Part shown: positions 36,102 to 44,283 of the stretch, piece by piece
Layout: each line of letters opens with the position of its first letter
How positions within the stretch are numbered: position 1 is the first letter of the stretch
Made by a program: the position numbers and the translations under genes
The notes under the pieces: generated by a model
Seen by the model: only the letters and a program-made list of their open reading frames with translations
Databases searched by the model: none
What the model was told of the DNA's origin: nothing
From: Algoriphagus boseongensis
GTDB taxonomy: Bacteria > Bacteroidota > Bacteroidia > Cytophagales > Cyclobacteriaceae
DNA length: 64,000 nt
Direction: 5' to 3'
Assembly: GCF_004362805.1 (NCBI RefSeq)
Contig: NZ_SNYF01000005.1
Coordinates: 954,797 to 1,018,796, forward strand

Positions 36102-37615
36102 CAGAAAGACTGGTTTAAAATGCTCAGGCATGTTTGAATTCCTTCTTGAAAATTTCCGATTCGGATGTTTTCGTTAGGCCCGTGGATATTATTGTCAGGA
36201 TTGGGAATACGTACCGACACAGCCGGAATTCCCAATACATTGATAAATGGAGCCATGGGTTGAGAGCCTCCGGTCTGTCGCGTTTTAATATAATTTTCTC
36301 CAAAAACGAAAGCCATACCTCGATCCAGCCAATGTGCAAAGTCAGAATCCATTGCCGCTCGGAATGGCAAAGAGCCATTTCGGGTTTTGAATGAAGCTAT
36401 TTTAGGATATGTTTTTCTCTCTTCGTCGGTAGGTTCATCTCCTTCGATGAGATAAAATCCCTGATCTATCACAAATTTTTGCAAAAGGGCCAATTGCCTT
36501 TCATTGGGGGTTTCCTGGACAGTCCGAATATCAATTTCAACTACCGCCTCGGAGGGGATTAAAGTGCGGACTTCATCTCCTACCCAACCCGATCTCAAAC
36601 CTCTGATATTTAGGGAAGGATATTGGAGTGCCTCTTGGTAATTTCTACCAACCGCTTCAGCTTCCGCAAATCCCATTTCATTTTCCATTTCTTCCATATC
36701 CTCAGGAATAGCACTCATTGCCAAAAAATCAGCTTCAGAGATTTCTACCCCTTCATAGAAGCCTGGAATCAATACTTTACCATCCTCGGATTTCATGGCT
36801 GCAAGCAGTCTAGAAAGTTGAAAAGCCGGATTAGGCGCAAAATTTCCATATTGTCCACTATGGAGATTGTTTTTAGCCCCAAATACCTTAATCGTAGCCG
36901 TTACTATTCCTCGAGCTCCAAATGCCAAATTGGGTAAATTGGAAAAATGACGCGTGCCGTCCATGATTAAAATGCCGTCAGACTGGAATAAGTCCTTGTT
37001 TTCCTGTACTACATCTGCCAAGGTCGGAGAAGACATTTCCTCCTGAAAATCCATGATCACTTTTAAATTCACAGCAGGTTCGATGCCTCTTTCCTTCATG
37101 ATTTTCAACGAAGTAAAAAAAATCATCGCTGGTCCTTTAGAGTCTGAGGCTGATCGGGCAAAAATCTTCCAATTCGGGTCAATTTTTTGGTTAAGACTAC
37201 TCCAAGGAATTTCAGTCAAACTCGGCCCTTCTTCTTTTTTCAATGCGGGGATATAAGGACTGGCTTGATTCCAGGCAGAGCTATCCACTGGCTGACCATC
37301 GATTTGCAAATAGACCAAAATGGTCTTTTTTCCGGGAATTGGAGGCTTTTGTGCAAATAGATTTGGAACTCCATCCTTGGTTAGGACCTGAGTTTCGTAA
37401 CCCAAGGCTTTCATCACCGAATCACAAAAATTTAGATTGGCTTGAATGTCCTTAGAAACATATCCATTATTAGGGATTTTCAGGAATGCATTAAAGTTTT
37501 CTAGAGCTTCCCGCAAGTTGGATTCGGATTCCTGAATTATTTCTTGTCGACTAAGCTGAGCGAAAGTGATTTGGTATAGAAACAGAAATAATATTCCAAA
37601 GAAGATTTGTTTCAT
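36101..37615 (-). CDS. Exported M20-family metallopeptidase (dipeptidase-like)
   Basis: A 504-residue protein with a signal peptide (cleavage about TFAQ). The M20 layout is visible: ILVYLQIDGQPVDSSAW at the first metal site, RSASDSKGPAM with the bridging aspartate, MDFQEEMSSPTL with the catalytic Glu pair, MDGTRHFSN, a lid-domain loop and the final IHGPNENIRI histidine. At the first site the usual HxD has become QxD (H to Q). The other ligands are intact. It probably cleaves small peptides in the periplasm. Gene order with DUF819, a putative transporter, suggests coupled hydrolysis and uptake. Confidence 0.85.
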   Translation of the reverse strand: MKQIFFGILFLFLYQITFAQLSRQEIIQESESNLREALENFNAFLKIPNNGYVSKDIQANLNFCDSVMKALGYETQVLTKDGVPNLFAQKPPIPGKKTILVYLQIDGQPVDSSAWNQASPYIPALKKEEGPSLTEIPWSSLNQKIDPNWKIFARSASDSKGPAMIFFTSLKIMKERGIEPAVNLKVIMDFQEEMSSPTLADVVQENKDLFQSDGILIMDGTRHFSNLPNLAFGARGIVTATIKVFGAKNNLHSGQYGNFAPNPAFQLSRLLAAMKSEDGKVLIPGFYEGVEISEADFLAMSAIPEDMEEMENEMGFAEAEAVGRNYQEALQYPSLNIRGLRSGWVGDEVRTLIPSEAVVEIDIRTVQETPNERQLALLQKFVIDQGFYLIEGDEPTDEERKTYPKIASFKTRNGSLPFRAAMDSDFAHWLDRGMAFVFGENYIKTRQTGGSQPMAPFINVLGIPAVSVRIPNPDNNIHGPNENIRIGNFQEGIQTCLSILNQSF

Positions 37616-37767
37616 ATGGGCTGGTTTGGATGTGGAATATAAGAATCTTCTTGTTGGATGAAAAAATGAACATACCTTGACTCAAATCAAATAAGGAGTA
37701 AAAATCTAAAACTTATTGAATCCGTTCTTGGTATTGCATAAGTTTAGGATTGGAAAAGTAAACTCAA

Positions 37768-39027
37768 ATGGAAACCTACGGTAAAATCTTACTGATCGCG
37801 ATGCCGGCGTTTTTTATACTGGTATTGTTCGAAAAATTTTGGGGCGTTTGGAAGGGTAAGGACACTGTCCCTTTGAATGACATGATATCCAGCTTAAGCT
37901 CAGGAATCACCAATGTCACCAAAGACGTCTTAGGTCTAAGTATTGTGGTTATTTCCTACGATTGGTTGTTTTCCAAATTCGGTCTTTTTCAAATTGAAGC
38001 AACTTGGCTGGTTTATGTACTTGCATTTTTTGCTTTGGATTTCGCAGGATATTGGACACATAGAATAGCGCATGAGTACAATATCTTTTGGAATAACCAT
38101 ATCATCCACCACAGTTCGGAGGAGTTTAATCTAGCATGTGCATTAAGACAAAGTATCTCCAGCATTGTTAAGATTTTTGCAGTATTTCTGATCCCGGCAG
38201 CTATTTTGGGAGTTCCTCCTCAGGTAATCGCCATAGTTGCTCCTTTGCATCTTTTCGCCCAATTCTGGTATCATACCAGACATATTGGAAGAATGGGTTT
38301 CCTTGAAAAAATCATTGTAACCCCTTCCCACCATCGGGTTCACCATGCCATCAACCCTGAATATCTGGACAAAAACTATGGACAGATTTTCATCTTTTGG
38401 GACAAATGGTTTGGCACTTACAAAGAAGAAACACCGGAGATTCCAGCTGTTTATGGAGTTACAAGACCAGTTCAAACTTGGAATCCTATCAAGATCAACT
38501 TCATGCATTTGTGGCTCTTGATCAAAGATGCTTGGAGAGCAAAAAAATGGTCAGATAAGCTGAAAATCTGGTTTATGCCTTTAGGCTGGAGACCTGAAGA
38601 TGTAGCCAAAAAATATCCGGTGAATAAAATTCAGGATGTTTATCATTTCGAAAAATATAATCCTTCCCTAACCAAAGGAATGTTGATTTGGTCCTTTACC
38701 CAATTGATCGTATTGCTTCTTTTGTTGAGCTATTTGTTTGGGAATTTGGCTGACATCGGTTCCCCGGGAATTTTCTATTACGGAGGCTTTGTGTTTTTGA
38801 CAGTTTATGCCTTCACAGAATTGATGGATAGAAATCCCAATGCCTGGGCATGGGAAGTGTTGAAGGCCGTTTATGCGATGTATTTTGTATTTACGACCGG
38901 AGATTGGTTTGGCCTGAACTCCTTTTTACCGGGTTCACTTTTCATTTTTGTAGGATACATTTTTGTATCAGTAGTTTTAACCATTTGGTTTTCTCTGAAA
39001 AAAGAAGACTATCAATTAGCCAGTTAA
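37768..39027 (+). CDS. Sterol desaturase/fatty acid hydroxylase superfamily membrane protein
   Basis: A 419-residue inner-membrane di-iron enzyme. The histidine boxes are clear: HRIAH, HHSSEEFN and HHRVHH, which ligate two irons in fatty-acid hydroxylases. Four or more helices surround them, and a C-terminal hydrophobic domain (about 310-415) extends past the usual fold. Such enzymes hydroxylate or desaturate lipids, sterols or carotenoids; the substrate is unknown. It starts an operon with xdhC (9 bp gap) and a MocA-like gene. No link between lipid oxidation and molybdenum maturation is known to me, so cotranscription may be incidental. Confidence 0.88.
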   Translation: METYGKILLIAMPAFFILVLFEKFWGVWKGKDTVPLNDMISSLSSGITNVTKDVLGLSIVVISYDWLFSKFGLFQIEATWLVYVLAFFALDFAGYWTHRIAHEYNIFWNNHIIHHSSEEFNLACALRQSISSIVKIFAVFLIPAAILGVPPQVIAIVAPLHLFAQFWYHTRHIGRMGFLEKIIVTPSHHRVHHAINPEYLDKNYGQIFIFWDKWFGTYKEETPEIPAVYGVTRPVQTWNPIKINFMHLWLLIKDAWRAKKWSDKLKIWFMPLGWRPEDVAKKYPVNKIQDVYHFEKYNPSLTKGMLIWSFTQLIVLLLLLSYLFGNLADIGSPGIFYYGGFVFLTVYAFTELMDRNPNAWAWEVLKAVYAMYFVFTTGDWFGLNSFLPGSLFIFVGYIFVSVVLTIWFSLKKEDYQLAS

Positions 39028-39036
39028 TTAGCCAAA

Positions 39037-40152
39037 ATGAAGGAGCTTCAACTTATACTCCAAGCATACGAAGTAGCAAAAGAAGAACAAAAAAATGTCG
39101 CCCTGGCAACTGTGGTCAAAGTGGAAGGATCTGCCTATAGGCGTCCAGGAGCCAGAATGTTAGTCACTGAGGATGGACACTTGACTGGTGCCATCAGTGG
39201 AGGTTGCCTGGAGGGAGACGCTTTGAGAAAAGCTCAGTCCGTCATTTTTCAACAAAAATCCATGTTGGTCACCTATGACACCACGGATGAAGACGATCAA
39301 AAATTCGGAGTGGGTTTAGGCTGCAATGGAATCATTCATGTCCTGATCGAGCCGATTGATTTAGCGAATCCTTCCAACCCAATTGAATTGATTAAAGAGG
39401 CTTTAAAAGATAGAAATACAGGACTTTTATTGAGTATTTTCTCCATCCCAAGATCAAGGTCTGAGCAGGTTGGAACAGTTTATTTGAAGAAGGGTGAACA
39501 TAAATTTGGAAATCCTCAGCTTATTGAGCCTCAGCTTTGGTTAAGGTTGAAACATGAGCTGGAGACATTTGATCAGCCTCAAAATGAAATCAGAACCTAT
39601 GAGGATCTGGACGGGATTTCGGTCTTTTTCGAAGTGATCAAACCCAATACTAGAGTCCTTCTTTTTGGGGCAGGAAATGACACCATTCCTCTAGCTAAAA
39701 TCGCTGATATTTTAGGTTTCGAGTTGATCCTGATCGATGGGAGAAAAAATCTGGCTACATCGGCACGCTTCCCCTCAGCCAAACAAATCATCCAAGGACA
39801 GGCGGAAGAAGTCATCGAACAAATCGAAACTGATCTTAATACGGTAGCCTTGTTGATGACGCATAATTTTGAATATGAGGTTATCGTGTTGGAAAAGTTG
39901 ATTACCTGCATGATCCCTTACATTGGAATTTTGGGTCCGAAACGAAAGACAGAAAAGTTAATCCAGCGCCTTCAATCCAAAGGAATCCAAGTGGCGTCTG
40001 ATAATTTCTTCGCACCTGTAGGATTAGAAATAGGGGCTGAAACATCCGAGGAGATTGCTTTATCAATTTTAGCAGAAATCAAGGCTGTTTTAAATAAGAA
40101 GCAACCGATTTTCCTGAAAGACAAGGATGGGCCAATTCATGAAAAAGCTTGA
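39037..40152 (+). CDS. XdhC-family molybdoenzyme maturation factor
   Basis: A 371-residue cytoplasmic protein of the XdhC/CoxI family, which binds the molybdenum cofactor and helps sulfurate and insert it into xanthine-dehydrogenase-type enzymes. The N-terminal XdhC part shows VVKVEGSAYRRPGARML and the cysteine motif SGGCLEGDA. The C-terminal Rossmann domain begins VLLFGAGNDTIPLAKIA. Its stop overlaps the start of the MocA-like gene (TGATG), so translation is coupled. The presumed client, the Mo hydroxylase at 46391-49014, is 6 kb away on the other strand. Confidence 0.88.
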   Translation: MKELQLILQAYEVAKEEQKNVALATVVKVEGSAYRRPGARMLVTEDGHLTGAISGGCLEGDALRKAQSVIFQQKSMLVTYDTTDEDDQKFGVGLGCNGIIHVLIEPIDLANPSNPIELIKEALKDRNTGLLLSIFSIPRSRSEQVGTVYLKKGEHKFGNPQLIEPQLWLRLKHELETFDQPQNEIRTYEDLDGISVFFEVIKPNTRVLLFGAGNDTIPLAKIADILGFELILIDGRKNLATSARFPSAKQIIQGQAEEVIEQIETDLNTVALLMTHNFEYEVIVLEKLITCMIPYIGILGPKRKTEKLIQRLQSKGIQVASDNFFAPVGLEIGAETSEEIALSILAEIKAVLNKKQPIFLKDKDGPIHEKA

Positions 40153-40745
40153 TGAAAACCGGAATAATCATCCTTGCTGCCGGAGCTTCTACCCGATTAG
40201 GTAGACCCAAACAATTGATCCAAATTCAGGGGAAAACACTTTTGCAAAGAACCATTGATTCGGCCTTAAAAAGTGAAGCCAGTAGCTTGGTTGTAGTATT
40301 AGGATGGAATCCAGAGTTGATCCAAGGAGGCATTAATTCTAACCAAATCCCTTTTGTGATCAACGAAGAATGGGAAGAAGGAATGGCGACGAGTATGCAA
40401 GCTGGATTAAAATTTCTAATGAATGAGGAAAATCCAGACCAAGTGGTGTTGTTACTTTGCGACCAGGCTTTGGTAACTTCCTCTTCAATAAATGACTTAA
40501 TCGCTCTACATTCCAGCAGTAAAAAAGGAATTGTTGCTTCTTCTTATTCCAACACTTTAGGCGTTCCTGCATTGTTTGATAAGGCATATTTTCCCGAACT
40601 CTTAGCCTTAAAAAGTACTGAGGGAGCCAAAAAAGTCATTCTCAAAAATCAGGAAGATGTGGCTGTTATGGATTTTCCAGAAGGTGCCATTGACTTGGAT
40701 ACGGAAGAAGATTTTGAAAGGCTAAAAAGAATCCTAGCTGAGTAA
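40152..40745 (+). CDS. MocA-like molybdenum cofactor nucleotidyltransferase
   Basis: A 197-residue NTP transferase that probably attaches CMP (or GMP) to molybdopterin. The start is the ATG overlapping the XdhC stop (TGATG). The nucleotidyltransferase signature LAAGASTRLGRPKQL is at the N-terminus, with VVVLGWNPELI, EWEEGMATSMQAGL and VLLLCDQALV following as in MocA/MobA-like proteins. Together with XdhC it completes the cytosine-dinucleotide cofactor used by xanthine-dehydrogenase-type enzymes. MobA-like guanylyltransferase is a less likely alternative. The 3' end overlaps the convergent cysteine desulfurase by 12 bp. Confidence 0.85.
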   Translation: MKTGIIILAAGASTRLGRPKQLIQIQGKTLLQRTIDSALKSEASSLVVVLGWNPELIQGGINSNQIPFVINEEWEEGMATSMQAGLKFLMNEENPDQVVLLLCDQALVTSSSINDLIALHSSSKKGIVASSYSNTLGVPALFDKAYFPELLALKSTEGAKKVILKNQEDVAVMDFPEGAIDLDTEEDFERLKRILAE

Positions 40746-41894
40746 TTTTTGGCGACTTCTAAGTTCCTCAAGCACCTGCTTTACCCAATCAATCGCAAAG
40801 TCAATATCAGATTCAGTGGTAGCTCGTCCTAGGCTAAACCGAATGGATGCTCTTCCCAAATCTGAATCCAAACCCATGGCTTTCAAAACATGACTAGGTT
40901 TTGGAGAAATTGAAGTGCAAGCAGAACCAGAACTTACCGCCAGTTTAAGATTGATTTTTTTTAGTAACTCTTCCCCCTCAACACCTGCAAATGAAATATT
41001 GGAAACATGTGGCAATCTGTTTTTCTGACTTCCATTCAAAGCTGTACCCTGAATCTTCAAAATGCCTGCCTCTAGCTTGTTTCGAAGGATTTCCAATCTT
41101 TTTCCCTCTAATTCCATTTCGGCAAACCTTAACTCTGCTGCCTGACCAAATCCAACTATTCCTGGGACATTGAGCGTTCCGCTTCGCATGCCTTTCTCAT
41201 GACCGCCTCCATGGATTTGAGCCATTGGTTTGGGTAAATCATGGTTATGTCTGACATATAAGGCTCCAACGCCCTTTGGCCCATATAATTTGTGAGCAGA
41301 AATAGCCATTAAATGAATCCCTTTTACCGAAACGGGAACCTTACCAGCTGCCTGGACCCCGTCAGTGAAAAAGACCAAATTCCTTTTTTCGCAGATTTCA
41401 GCTAATTCTTGAATGGGATGAATTATTCCTGTTTCATTATTAGCCCACATCAAGCAGATCATCTTGGTATGAGGCTGGATAGACTTTTCTACCAATGTCA
41501 AGTCAATCTCTCCCTGAGATGAAACAGGAAGGTAGCTAACTTCAGCTCCTCTTTTTTCCAATTCTGCAAAGGTGTCTAAAACCGCCTTATGCTCGGTTTG
41601 GCAAGTGATGTAATGCTGCTTTTCTCCAGAATAGGAATCAAAAATCCCTTTAATTCCCAGATTTATAGACTCGGTAGCTCCCGAGGTAAAAATGATCTCC
41701 TTGGCTTTTGCTCCAATCAATTGAGCAATTCTTTCCCGAGCTTCCTCTACTGCATTTTCTGCCGCCCAGCCATAGGGATGACTTTTGCTTGCAGCATTTC
41801 CAAAGTGAGTTCCAAAATAAGGGAGCATAGCTTCAATTACTTCAGGAGCACAAGGAGTGGTGGCATTATAATCAAGGTAAACCGGATACTTCAT
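40734..41894 (-). CDS. Cysteine desulfurase (NifS/IscS family)
   Basis: A 386-residue PLP enzyme that takes sulfur from cysteine for Fe-S clusters, thiolation or Moco. The start VYLDYNATTPCAPEVIEAM, the PLP-lysine segment AISAHKLYGPKGVG and the catalytic-cysteine loop SSGSACTSISPKPSHVL are intact. The GSACTS form and length place it in class I (IscS/NifS type). No iscU, iscA or ferredoxin gene adjoins it, so its partner is elsewhere. Proximity to xdhC and mocA is suggestive, because XdhC-type proteins take sulfur from such desulfurases, but they lie on opposite strands. Confidence 0.93.
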   Translation of the reverse strand: MKYPVYLDYNATTPCAPEVIEAMLPYFGTHFGNAASKSHPYGWAAENAVEEARERIAQLIGAKAKEIIFTSGATESINLGIKGIFDSYSGEKQHYITCQTEHKAVLDTFAELEKRGAEVSYLPVSSQGEIDLTLVEKSIQPHTKMICLMWANNETGIIHPIQELAEICEKRNLVFFTDGVQAAGKVPVSVKGIHLMAISAHKLYGPKGVGALYVRHNHDLPKPMAQIHGGGHEKGMRSGTLNVPGIVGFGQAAELRFAEMELEGKRLEILRNKLEAGILKIQGTALNGSQKNRLPHVSNISFAGVEGEELLKKINLKLAVSSGSACTSISPKPSHVLKAMGLDSDLGRASIRFSLGRATTESDIDFAIDWVKQVLEELRSRQKLLS

Positions 41895-41909
41895 AATCCT
41901 AAATCTCGC

Positions 41910-42260
41910 TTATTTTTTATAACCAACCCCAAAGTCTTCCATGAGTTGTAAACCATAATTTCGAATGGTTTCAATAATCGGAATAGCTGCAAGGCCTCTT
42001 TCCGTGATGGAATATTCCACCTTAGGCGGAACTACCGGATAAACTTTTCTGACTATAAATCCTTCTTCTTCCAATTCCCTCAATTGACTGGTCAACATCT
42101 TATGGGTGATATGGGGAATGTCTTTTTTCAATTCTCCATAGCGCATGATCCGATCCTTTAATCTCCAAAGAATTGGCATCTTCCAAGTACCCCCGATTCT
42201 ATCCATTGCGAATTCAACCGGGTTGTAATACAGCTTATTGTTAAACAAGAAATCAGGCAT
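41910..42260 (-). CDS. HxlR-family transcriptional regulator
   Basis: A 116-residue winged-helix protein. The HxlR pattern is plain: YNPVEFAMDRIGGTWKMPILWRLKD, RYGELKKDIPHITHKMLTSQLRELEEEGFIVRKVYP, VEYSITERGLAAIPII. HxlR proteins often respond to electrophiles or oxidants and control a divergent redox gene. That fits here, since the divergent gene at 42366 encodes an NAD(P)-binding protein with an SDR behind it. A near-palindrome ACTTA-GG-TAAGT lies in the 105-bp gap. The desulfurase gene is 15 bp downstream, so it might be cotranscribed. Confidence 0.9.
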   Translation of the reverse strand: MPDFLFNNKLYYNPVEFAMDRIGGTWKMPILWRLKDRIMRYGELKKDIPHITHKMLTSQLRELEEEGFIVRKVYPVVPPKVEYSITERGLAAIPIIETIRNYGLQLMEDFGVGYKK

Positions 42261-42304
42261 AAGGCTTCATTTTTCCATTTCTTACCAAAAGGTGCATATC
42301 ATAA

Positions 42305-42316
42305 ACTTAGGTAAGT
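42305..42316. promoter_or_regulatory. Near-palindrome ACTTA-GG-TAAGT, candidate HxlR operator
   Basis: A 5-2-5 dyad at the middle of the HxlR/redox-gene divergent region. CTTACC at 42281-42286 and GGTAAG at 42310-42315 add a second complementary pair. Binding by the adjacent HxlR protein is inference. Confidence 0.4.
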
Positions 42317-42365
42317 AAGCAAATTCTAGAAAGTAAATAATCGATCTTTAATAAGTAAAAATTCC

Positions 42366-42989
42366 ATGGGTATGAAAATCGCAATAATAGGAACCGGAAA
42401 TGTGGGTGGCGCTTTGGCAACCAAATGGGCTAAGGCAGGCCATGAAATTAACTTAGGCGTGCAGGATAGCTCAAATTTTAAAGGAAAGGAATTGTTGAAA
42501 AACCCAAATACCAAGGTTTTTTCAATAGAAGAAGCTGTTCGCCTATCCAATGTAATTCTTGTAGCTACTCCAGCAACCGCTGCTGTAGAAGTGGCAAAAA
42601 GCCTCGGAAATACCACAGGAAAAATCATCATCGACTCCATGAATATCGTGATGGGCCGGGGGCCAAAAGGCTTCAAAACAACGGCTGAGGCTATTTTAGC
42701 CAATACGCAAACCTTAGATGTAGTCAAATGCTTCAATACAACCGGTTTCAACAATATGGTCAATCCAATTTATGGAAATACTGCCCTTGATATGTTTGTG
42801 GCGGGAGATAGCGAACTGGGAAAAAGAGCAGCCATCCAGCTCGCGAAAGACGCCGGATTTGGTGAATGTTATTCGATTGGAGGAAATGACAAATTTGAGC
42901 TCATAGAGCAATTTGCCTGGTATTGGATCAATTTGGCGATGTTCCAAGGCCAAGGTCGTGAAATCGGATTTAAACTTTTAAAACGATGA
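42366..42989 (+). CDS. NAD(P)-binding protein of the F420-reductase/coenzyme-F420-dependent-like family
   Basis: A 207-residue Rossmann protein starting KIAIIGTGNVGGALATKW, as in the NADPH:F420 oxidoreductase-like family (NADP_F420 domain). VILVATPATAAVEVA and DSMNIVMGRGP follow, with KCFNTTGFNNMVNP in the substrate region. Bacteroidota are not known to make F420, so the real substrate is probably another quinone-, flavin- or imine-type compound. A second ATG two codons downstream (42372) could also be the start. The stop overlaps the SDR start (ATGA), so the two are coupled, and the gene is divergent from HxlR. Confidence 0.85.
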   Translation: MGMKIAIIGTGNVGGALATKWAKAGHEINLGVQDSSNFKGKELLKNPNTKVFSIEEAVRLSNVILVATPATAAVEVAKSLGNTTGKIIIDSMNIVMGRGPKGFKTTAEAILANTQTLDVVKCFNTTGFNNMVNPIYGNTALDMFVAGDSELGKRAAIQLAKDAGFGECYSIGGNDKFELIEQFAWYWINLAMFQGQGREIGFKLLKR

Positions 42990-43717
42990 AAGTAGCCCTA
43001 GTCACTGGAGCCGCAAAAGGTCTTGGGTTTGAATGGTGCCATCAACTCGGATTAAAGGGATATAAGGTAATCCTTACTGCAAGAAATCTAGAACAGGCTC
43101 AGCACGCAGCAAATGAATTAAACCAACAAGATTTGGTCATTTATCCCAAAGCCTTGGATGTAGCAAATGAATCGGAAATTGAAGAATTGGCCTCTTGGGC
43201 AACTGAGCTATTTGGAAGAGTTGACCTCATTGTCAACAATGCAGGCATCAATCCAAAAGACTATCCGGATAAATCCAGAATGGCAAAGGCTTTTTACCTG
43301 GCTCAATTAGATTATCAAGAAATGCTCCAGGTAATGCAGATCAATAGCTTAGCTCCTTTGATGGTAGTCAAGCACTTTTTGCCTCTTTTGAAAAAAAGCG
43401 AAAACCCATTAGTGGTCAATATTTCCAGCTGGCTTTCTTCCGTCAGCCAACTTTCTTTTGGAGGACATTATGGATATGTAGGAAGCAAAAATCTGTTGAA
43501 TGTCCTGAATAAATCCATGGCCCTTGAACTCAAGAATGAGGGTATAATTTGCGTCAATGTCAATCCAGGCTGGGTTAAAACCCAAATGGGAGGACAAAAA
43601 GCAACTTTCACCACAGAGGAGTCAGTCAAAAATTTGATCGAAAATATTGTCGAAAAAGTAAGCTTAGAGGATACTGGAAGCTTTTTGAATTTTGACGGTA
43701 GCCCACATCCATGGTAA
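42986..43717 (+). CDS. Short-chain dehydrogenase/reductase
   Basis: A 243-residue classical SDR using NAD(P)(H). The cofactor loop ALVTGAAKGLGFEW, the NNAGIN motif, the catalytic serine in NISSWLSS and the YxxxK pair in YGYVGSK are all present. It overlaps the preceding NAD(P)-binding gene by four bases, so both are made together, presumably under the divergent HxlR regulator. The substrate is unknown; carbonyl detoxification would fit the regulator type but is inference. Confidence 0.92.
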   Translation: MKVALVTGAAKGLGFEWCHQLGLKGYKVILTARNLEQAQHAANELNQQDLVIYPKALDVANESEIEELASWATELFGRVDLIVNNAGINPKDYPDKSRMAKAFYLAQLDYQEMLQVMQINSLAPLMVVKHFLPLLKKSENPLVVNISSWLSSVSQLSFGGHYGYVGSKNLLNVLNKSMALELKNEGIICVNVNPGWVKTQMGGQKATFTTEESVKNLIENIVEKVSLEDTGSFLNFDGSPHPW

Positions 43718-43739
43718 ATTACCAGCTCATTAAATTGCC

Positions 43740-44087
43740 ATGCAAGAAACCTGGACTTTTGATTTTATTCAGAAAACCCAAACTGAGGATGATTTGGATG
43801 CTTTTTTAAATTCCAAAAAGAAGGATCTGGGGATTTTCCTTTCCTATTATTTTAGAAAGCAGGGAGCAATTGCAGAAAATGTCAAACTGGTCAAAAGCCC
43901 CTCTTTTTCCTCACCCTCCTCTGGGATAATTCAACTGGAATTTGAGCTTGTTCACTTCAATGCATGTTTGGCAATAAATGAAAAGCAAACAGACCAAATG
44001 GAGGTTACTTTTGAAATCCTTCCTCAAAGTCAGCAACTCAGATTGACAGGTCCCTATTGGCCAAGTCGAGAGATGGATGAGATTTAG
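43740..44087 (+). CDS. Unknown small protein (115 aa)
   Basis: A 115-residue soluble protein, 22 bp after the SDR and probably the last gene of the HxlR-controlled operon. I see no signal peptide, membrane segment or known motif. The start (MQETWTFDFIQKTQTEDDLDAF) is helical and acidic; the end (LRLTGPYWPSREMDEI) is beta-like. No function can be assigned. Confidence 0.6.
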   Translation: MQETWTFDFIQKTQTEDDLDAFLNSKKKDLGIFLSYYFRKQGAIAENVKLVKSPSFSSPSSGIIQLEFELVHFNACLAINEKQTDQMEVTFEILPQSQQLRLTGPYWPSREMDEI

Positions 44088-44100
44088 AATTTTAGACATT

Positions 44101-44223
44101 AGACTCAAGATATAGAACCCAAAACTCAAGAAAGGAGGCTGAAAAATCCTTTTGGGGCATAGGATCTCCGATATTAAGTCTGCCTTATTTCAGCTTCCGT
44201 CTTCAATCTTCTATCTCCAGTCT
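44101..44223. repeat. Degenerate intergenic inverted repeat (REP-like)
   Basis: AGACTCAAGATATAGAA (44101-44117) and, 89 bp on, the near-complement TCTTCTATCTCCAGTCT (44207-44223, reverse AGACTGGAGATAGAAGA) bracket a purine-rich then pyrimidine-rich intergenic stretch. TTTTGGGGCAT occurs inside and again just before glnS. Family membership cannot be checked within this window. Confidence 0.35.
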
Positions 44224-44283
44224 TCCCAGTTTTTAGGTTGCAATTCCTCGTAATTGAAGTATTTTTGGGGCATTAAACTGATT

